Source of the DNA: Flavobacteriales bacterium
Lineage (GTDB): Bacteria; Bacteroidota; Bacteroidia; Flavobacteriales_F; PHOS-HE28
Assembly: GCA_016712535.1 (NCBI GenBank)
Contig: JADJQW010000003.1
Location: forward strand, 451,001-515,000
Direction: 5' to 3'
Length of the DNA: 64,000 nt
Made by a program: the position numbers and the translations under genes. Shown one piece after another: positions 59,423 through 64,000 of this stretch (the first letter of the stretch is position 1; each line of letters starts with the position of its first letter). Under the pieces are notes generated by a model. It searched no databases. It was not told the DNA's origin and was given only the letters and a program-made list of their open reading frames with translations.

Positions 59423-60405
59423 GCTTCGGCCCCTGCGAAGGGCGCGCCCATCCGGTAGCTGGCGTATAGGATCACCGGGATCATCGGCGGGATGCTGATG
59501 TTGGCTGCCGCCACGAACAGCACGCGATTCAGCCGGAACAGGTATGCCAGCGGGATCCCGACCAGGAGTTGCAGGCCCCAGATGGGCACGATGCCCATGA
59601 AGAGGCCGAAGCCGATCGCACAGGCCTTTCGCATGGAGCTCTCTTCGGGGTGCACCGCTTCGGCCTTGATCGCCCGCCACAAGCCGCCTTGCAGGATCAA
59701 GCGCTTCGGCCAATACCAAGCGAGCGCGCAGGTCACCAGCCAGGCGTTCAGCACGCTGATGCGCGAGAAGTCGAGGAAGGGCTTGAAGTGCGAGACCCGC
59801 TCGGGGAAATCGTAGCGCACGCGCACCGGTACCTGCTCGAATGGTGTTCCGCGCCATGCAAGCTTCACGATGGCCTCCACCTCGAATCCGAAGCGGTCCG
59901 TGAGCCAGCGCATTCTTTCCATCGGTGCCAGGGGCCAGCCGCGGAAGCCGGTCTGCGTGTCGCGCAGCGTGAGACCCGTTTCCACCTTGAACCAGAAGTT
60001 GCTGAAGCGGTTGCCGAAGGAGCTGCGGCCCGGCACGCTGGCTTGATCCATGTTCCGCACGCCCATCACCATGGCCTTGGGCTCTTCCAGGATCGCTGCG
60101 GCGATGGCAGGGATGTCATCCGCATCGTGCTGCCCGTCGGAATCGATGGTGATCGCATGCGAGCATTCGATAGCTCGTGCATGAGCGAAGCCGATTCGCA
60201 GCGCATGGCCCTTGCCTTTGTTCGCCGCCACGCGCAAGCATTCGATTCCTTGGGCCTCCCGGAGGATCGTCTCGGTGCTGTCCGTGCTGCCATCGTCCAC
60301 CACGATCACAGGGCCCGGCGCAACGCGCTTCACGCTGGCGATCACCGCGGCCAAGGTGCCGGCATTGTTGTAAGTGGCCATCACCACGGCGATCCTGGGC
60401 GGCAT
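59269..60405 (-). CDS. Glycosyltransferase family 2 fused to DUF2062
   Basis: The 378-residue protein has a GT2 domain (about 1-225) with VVMATYNNAGTLAAVI, IVVDDGSTDSTETI, AITIDSDGQHDADD (metal-binding DxD) and RDTQTGFRGW. A DUF2062 membrane domain (about 255-375) follows with GFGLFMGIVPIWGLQLLVGI and AAANISIPPMIPVILY. The same fusion occurs in aryl-polyene/flexirubin clusters, where it is thought to glycosylate or attach the pigment lipid. It is the last gene of the cluster visible here. Confidence 0.88.
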   Translation of the reverse strand: MPPRIAVVMATYNNAGTLAAVIASVKRVAPGPVIVVDDGSTDSTETILREAQGIECLRVAANKGKGHALRIGFAHARAIECSHAITIDSDGQHDADDIPAIAAAILEEPKAMVMGVRNMDQASVPGRSSFGNRFSNFWFKVETGLTLRDTQTGFRGWPLAPMERMRWLTDRFGFEVEAIVKLAWRGTPFEQVPVRVRYDFPERVSHFKPFLDFSRISVLNAWLVTCALAWYWPKRLILQGGLWRAIKAEAVHPEESSMRKACAIGFGLFMGIVPIWGLQLLVGIPLAYLFRLNRVLFVAAANISIPPMIPVILYASYRMGAPFAGAEAYLPASLDDLSLAGIHEHVVQYAVGAVVLAACMGAIGVAIAFPLLRIFRQR

Positions 60406-60417
60406 GGCGCGCGTCTT

Positions 60418-60795
60418 TCAGTGTGCCGGGGCCAATTCGGCCGTGAGCTTCATGGCCACGGTTTCGCCGGCCATGATCCGCGCTTCGGCTTTCACGGATC
60501 CATCGGCGTGCAGAACGGATGCGTGCACGGCCAGTTCAGGTGCTGTGGACGGCTCGACGGGCATGAGGAATTTGATCGACCGCGCGCGGATGATGCGATG
60601 CTCAGCTCCCAGCAACGCGCTGCAAACGCGCAGCACGAGATCCACCAGGCAAACGCCGGGCACTACAGGCCTTCCCGGGAAATGCCCCTGCAGGATGGGA
60701 TGGTCCGCTTGCACGCGCGCATGCGCGGTCCCGTTCGGGCCGGCTTCCGGCATGTCATCGATGAGGAAGAGCGCTTGCGATTCGGATCCGGTCAT
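60418..60795 (-). CDS. FabZ/ApeI-like 3-hydroxyacyl-ACP dehydratase
   Basis: The 125-residue hotdog protein contains HPILQGHFPGRPVVPGVCLV, the dehydratase active-site His with the FPGxPxxPG loop, then LVDLVLRV with an acidic residue at the second site. It dehydrates 3-hydroxyacyl-ACP during polyene chain growth. It overlaps the upstream gene as ATGA and stands 12 bp before the glycosyltransferase. Confidence 0.85.
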   Translation of the reverse strand: MTGSESQALFLIDDMPEAGPNGTAHARVQADHPILQGHFPGRPVVPGVCLVDLVLRVCSALLGAEHRIIRARSIKFLMPVEPSTAPELAVHASVLHADGSVKAEARIMAGETVAMKLTAELAPAH

Positions 60796-62192
60796 GGCAG
60801 CGTGAAGGTGCTCGTGGGCAAGGGTACGTCGCGCTGCGCGTCATGGAAGCGCGTGATGGTGGCATCACCGTTCGGGCGCAGGATGCTGAGCTCATCGAGG
60901 GCCAGCGTGGCTGTGGAGAAGCGCAGCTGTATGCGGTCGATCCTGTTCTTCATGCCGGCCTGCTCCGGTTTCAATTCCACCAGGAGCGCACCAGCATCGC
61001 GGAAGAACTCCGCCGGCATCCCGCTCTCTGCGAACGCGCTGCCGGTGAGCAGGGCGCCGATCAATCGCTGGACGCCCGTGAATACCTGCTTCTCACGCGG
61101 GCTCGCTGCCCGTTCCTTGCCCTGCTCTTGCACACGCACGCTCTTTCCGGCCACCACAACGGTCATGGCAGCTGGTGAGTTCACTTGCCAGCGCAGCTTG
61201 TCCGGTGCCTGGAAGGCTAAGCGCCCTTCGCTGGCCAGCGGCTTCGCCAAGCCCTGGATGCGCTTCTCTTGCGTGAATGCCGCTTGCACATTCGCGTCGG
61301 CTTTGGCCTGGGCACGCAGCTTCATCACCAAGGGGTCATTCGCAGCGATGGGCTGCGGAACGGACTGCGCGCTTGACAGCTGGGGCAGCAGGCCCGTGCA
61401 CATGGCACCGAAGGCGAGGGGAGCGAGGACCGTGCGGACCTGGAACATGGCAGCATCGAGCCTTACGAACTTCCTGCCAAGCGTGCGGGCCTCACGGATC
61501 AGCTCCTGGGTGAGCCCGATGGCGGAGGGCGCGGTGTCGTGCATCAGAACGATCGAGGACCGCTTCAGCTGCGGCACCACCCGTGCAGCAAGGAGGTCGG
61601 CATCGATGCTCATGGTGTCGAAGCTGCGAAGGTCCCATGCAACAGGCATAAGGCCGCTTCGTCGCATGGCACGGGCCGTAGCCGGACTGGTAACCCCGAA
61701 GGGAGGGCGCATGAGCGCAGGTGCTGAGCCCGTGGCCTTGGCAATGGCCGCTCCGCAACGCGCGATCTCCTTGCTCGCGATGGACGCGGGCATGAATCCC
61801 CACCACCACGGGTGACGGTGGGTATGAACAGCGATGGCATGGCCTTCATCCACGATGCGTTTCGCGAGTTCAGGCGCGCGCTCCACGCGCTCGCCGATGC
61901 AGAAGAAGGTAGCTTGCACCTGCTCGCGCTTCAACAGGTCGAGCAAGGCCGGGGTGCGGTCCGGAGCCGGGCCATCGTCGTAGGTGAGCGCAAGCTGACC
62001 TTCGGGCAACGACCGCGCGTGCGCGATGAAGAAGCCAGCACCAGGGGTGGCGCTTCCCCATGCGAGCAAGGCCAGGTGCGCGAGCAGGGTGATCAAGATG
62101 GGCCATGCGCCCCACCAGCCGAGCGCAAGCCCGGCGATCGCGATCGCATGCAGGCCCAGGAAAGGCCATCGGGTGCGCGCGTGGGTCACCAT
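60792..62192 (-). CDS. Fusion of polysaccharide deacetylase and LolA-like lipoprotein carrier
   Basis: The 466-residue product joins two proteins. N-terminal half (about 1-248): two membrane helices (12-50), then a NodB-type deacetylase with LALTYDDGPAPDRTPALLDL, CIGERVERAPELAKRIVDEG, HAIAVHTHRHPWWWG and RPPFGVTSPATARAM. C-terminal half (249-466): it starts MFQVRTVLAPLAFGAMCTGL, a typical signal peptide ending SSAQS. A LolA-like region follows with KADANVQAAFTQEKRIQGLA and GRLAFQAPDKLRWQV. In related pigment clusters these are two separate genes. Metal ligands Asp and the His pair are present in the deacetylase. Confidence 0.88.
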   Translation of the reverse strand: MVTHARTRWPFLGLHAIAIAGLALGWWGAWPILITLLAHLALLAWGSATPGAGFFIAHARSLPEGQLALTYDDGPAPDRTPALLDLLKREQVQATFFCIGERVERAPELAKRIVDEGHAIAVHTHRHPWWWGFMPASIASKEIARCGAAIAKATGSAPALMRPPFGVTSPATARAMRRSGLMPVAWDLRSFDTMSIDADLLAARVVPQLKRSSIVLMHDTAPSAIGLTQELIREARTLGRKFVRLDAAMFQVRTVLAPLAFGAMCTGLLPQLSSAQSVPQPIAANDPLVMKLRAQAKADANVQAAFTQEKRIQGLAKPLASEGRLAFQAPDKLRWQVNSPAAMTVVVAGKSVRVQEQGKERAASPREKQVFTGVQRLIGALLTGSAFAESGMPAEFFRDAGALLVELKPEQAGMKNRIDRIQLRFSTATLALDELSILRPNGDATITRFHDAQRDVPLPTSTFTLP

Positions 62193-62905
62193 GGCGAAAG
62201 GAGCAGATCGGTTGCACCTGATCCATTCGGACCGATGCGCAGCGTTGAGCGCAATCCGCTGGTGATCGCATCGCCCATGCGCTGGGCCAGCATGGAGCCG
62301 TGGAAGGGGAGTGCAGGATCCGGGAGCAAAGGAGTCGCCGTCCTTCCCTCTGCCCAGGTGATCCTGGCAAGGCCTTGGTCGCTTGCGCCGGTGAGCAGGA
62401 ACGCTTCCCCTCCGCCGCCAACGATGGATCCGGGTTGCAGGGCTTGGGCCAGGCGATCCAGCAATGCCGTGCGCTCATCGATCGCGAGCACCAGCACGTT
62501 CCACTCGGGCCGTTCGTCCAGCAGCATCTCGGCTTCCACCAAGGAGGCATGGAATCCATCGAAGCCTTGCGCATGCGTGATGTTCGGGCCATCGCACTTC
62601 AGCATCAGCGCCAGTTGGCCCGCCATGGTGTTGTGCGTCGATCGCATGAAGGGGAGGGGTGAGAGCAGGGCATCGCCTGCGTCATGCAGGTCGGTGAGGA
62701 AGCGCTCGGTGTCATCGAGGCAGCCCAGCGCGGTGCTGGCCACGATGGCATCGGGCCGCGCGACGCCTGCGCGATGCAGCGCTGCGAGCGACAGCAGGCA
62801 GGCTTCGTGCTGGATGCTCGAGAGCCTCCTTGCCGCCGATGCCGGGATCGGTGCGGGATCGCCTTCGATGGGGCCCAGTCGCGATGTGCTGCGGACGATG
62901 CTCAT
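62186..62905 (-). CDS. Beta-ketoacyl synthase-like chain-length factor (no catalytic Cys)
   Basis: The 239-residue protein has a thiolase-like fold with STALGCLDDTERFLTDLHDA and STHNTMAGQLALMLKCDG. At the catalytic position, where ketosynthases have TACSSG, it reads HAQGFDGFHASLVEAEM; the cysteine is missing. This is the PF13723-type synthase-like/chain-length factor partner of the KS in aryl-polyene clusters. It is co-translated with the KS gene (ATGA overlap at 62902-62905), and overlaps the deacetylase-LolA start by 7 bp. Confidence 0.85.
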   Translation of the reverse strand: MSIVRSTSRLGPIEGDPAPIPASAARRLSSIQHEACLLSLAALHRAGVARPDAIVASTALGCLDDTERFLTDLHDAGDALLSPLPFMRSTHNTMAGQLALMLKCDGPNITHAQGFDGFHASLVEAEMLLDERPEWNVLVLAIDERTALLDRLAQALQPGSIVGGGGEAFLLTGASDQGLARITWAEGRTATPLLPDPALPFHGSMLAQRMGDAITSGLRSTLRIGPNGSGATDLLLSPW

Positions 62906-64000
62906 GCGGGCCTTGTGATCACGAGTGCGGAGCAATTCCCGCCGAAGCCGAAGGAACTGCTGAGGATCGCTTTCAGGGCTGCACGCATCGGCGCGGCTAC
63001 GGGCATCGCGGTGTGACCGTTCATCGGCGCTTGCGCGATGCTGGCGGCTGGCACCAGACCCGTGCGGAGGCATTGCAGGGCGATCACGGCTTCGAGCGCA
63101 CCAGCCGCTGCGAGCGTGTGGCCGGTGAGCGTTTTGGTGCTCGTGAAGGGCGGCACCGTGCCGAAGAGCCGCTCCATGGCGCGGAGTTCGGTGTCGTCGT
63201 TGTTGTCGGTTCCAGTGCCGTGGGCGTTGATGTGGTCGATGTCGCTTGGTTCCAGCCCGGCGCGGGCAATGGCTTCTTGCATGGCTTGAAAGGGGCCGTG
63301 CCCATCAGGCGAGGTGGCCGTGGCATGATGCGCATCGTTTCGATTGCTCCAGCCAGCGAGCAGGGCCAAAGGCACGCGTCCTTCTCGAACGGCATCGTCG
63401 AGGCGCTCGAGCACCAGGTAGGCCGCGCCTTCGCCGAGGTTCATGCCCTTGCGCTCAGGGCTGAATGGGCGGCAGTGCTGCGGGTCCATCGCGCTCAATG
63501 CGCGGAATCCGGCCATGGTGAAACGGCAGAGCGGATCGGATCCGCCTGCCAGCACGCGCCGCGCCCTTCCTTGTTGCAGCAAGCGGGCACCCATGGCGAT
63601 GGCATTGGCCGATGAGCTGCATGCGGTGCTGATGGTGGTGCGGAAGGCGCGCGAACCGATGGCGCTGGCCACGGCTTCCGTGTGCGCGCTCACCGGGTGC
63701 TCCCGGGCTATCCGCGCTTGCTCCATCCGGCCCTTGCGCCAGTCGTCGAACAGGTCCTCGGTGAGGTCCATGCCGCCAACGGTGCTCGCGCTGATCACCG
63801 CCGTATCCGGTTGGGCGCTTTCGCCCACCGCCTCACGGGCAGCGAGCATGGCCAGCAACGCCGTGCGTGAGCGCGGACTGTCGGCGCCCAATCCCAGGCG
63901 TTGCGCGATCTCGGGGTTGCTCAGCGCAACGGCGCCGACATGCAGTTCCGGGAACCCTCGGATCCGCCGCGGCACGATCCCGCTCCGTCCTTCATCGAGC
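62902..64000 (-). CDS. Beta-ketoacyl-ACP synthase (KAS II-like), 5' end outside window
   Basis: The reading frame stays open to the right edge (residues LDEGRSGIVPRRIRGFPELH before the first possible GTG at 63975), so the N-terminus is cut off. The visible part has RTTISTACSSSANAIAMGAR (catalytic Cys), HINAHGTGTDNNDDTEL and STKTLTGHTLAAAGALEAV (His pair), and the GFGGNCSALVI end. It elongates the polyene chain with malonyl-ACP. It is the first visible gene of the minus-strand pigment operon. Confidence 0.93.
   Translation of the reverse strand, partial: LDEGRSGIVPRRIRGFPELHVGAVALSNPEIAQRLGLGADSPRSRTALLAMLAAREAVGESAQPDTAVISASTVGGMDLTEDLFDDWRKGRMEQARIAREHPVSAHTEAVASAIGSRAFRTTISTACSSSANAIAMGARLLQQGRARRVLAGGSDPLCRFTMAGFRALSAMDPQHCRPFSPERKGMNLGEGAAYLVLERLDDAVREGRVPLALLAGWSNRNDAHHATATSPDGHGPFQAMQEAIARAGLEPSDIDHINAHGTGTDNNDDTELRAMERLFGTVPPFTSTKTLTGHTLAAAGALEAVIALQCLRTGLVPAASIAQAPMNGHTAMPVAAPMRAALKAILSSSFGFGGNCSALVITRPA

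Noticed and set aside
59569..61815. A 748-codon plus-strand frame across the pigment cluster.
   Set aside because: It is antisense to the glycosyltransferase, dehydratase and deacetylase-LolA genes, all with intact motifs; it has no domain of its own.

Overview
The window is about 64 kb of high-GC (low 60s percent by eye) chromosome from a member of the Bacteroidota, most likely an uncultured Flavobacteriales lineage. The markers are a complete aerotolerance (Bat) operon, two secreted proteins with type IX secretion (T9SS) C-terminal sorting domains, LytS/LytTR two-component pairs, a TonB-dependent receptor with a carboxypeptidase-like N-terminal domain, the nusB-DUF1573-yajC-coaE order, a DUF3276 PUR-like protein, and -7 promoter boxes of the Bacteroidota type (TAnnTTTG). 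No phage, transposase, integrase, CRISPR array or rRNA was seen.

Layout. 1-5.2 kb: OmpA-family protein (cut by the left edge), membrane protein, ferredoxin divergent from a LuxC-type acyl-CoA reductase, and a beta-helix lipoprotein. 5.3-12 kb: ribosomal protein L31 type B, YdeI/OmdA protein, paaI-paaJ, a Kef-type antiporter, a DUF486 protein and acetyl-CoA acetyltransferase. 12.1-12.5 kb: tRNA-Ser(GCT), tRNA-Pro(TGG), tRNA-Arg(TCT), with hairpins between them. 12.7-18.3 kb: a giant T9SS-secreted protein of 1842 residues with eight exact-length 79-residue Ig-like repeats. 18.3-27.3 kb: nine-gene Bat operon on the minus strand (moxR, DUF58, DUF4381-like, batA, batB, two TPR genes, batD, batE). 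27.4-34.4 kb: MazG-like protein, TPR protein, DUF3276 protein, cold-shock protein, VOC protein, a T9SS-secreted agmatine/peptidylarginine deiminase-like enzyme, and mltF with acpH. 34.5-45.3 kb: two LytS/LytTR systems, an alpha/beta hydrolase-Kazal lipoprotein, a class 3 lipase, an SDR, a TonB receptor, an enoyl-CoA hydratase and a 48-residue membrane peptide. 45.4-48.8 kb: typA, then a two-gene cassette (Crp-like regulator and membrane protein) closed by a 93-bp second copy of the typA 3' end. 48.8-55 kb: two L,D-transpeptidases, two uncharacterised membrane/envelope proteins and an ABC exporter. 55.2-58.7 kb: nusB, DUF1573, yajC, coaE, a small membrane protein and a DEDDh exonuclease. 59.2-64 kb: the 3' part of an aryl-polyene/flexirubin-type pigment cluster, running off the right edge.

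Most relevant for follow-up: (i) the cassette bounded by direct repeats of the typA 3' end; (ii) a recurring promoter arrangement with the -7 box 4-7 nt before the start codon, predicting a set of leaderless mRNAs; (iii) dispersed GGTTGA/TCAACC intergenic arrays, some able to fold as long hairpins; (iv) an in-frame deacetylase-LolA fusion in the pigment cluster; (v) a hydrolase-Kazal fusion lipoprotein; (vi) the alternating A/B repeat array in the giant secreted protein. Genes on one strand are often joined by ATGA overlaps. All family assignments are from motif reading without database searches.
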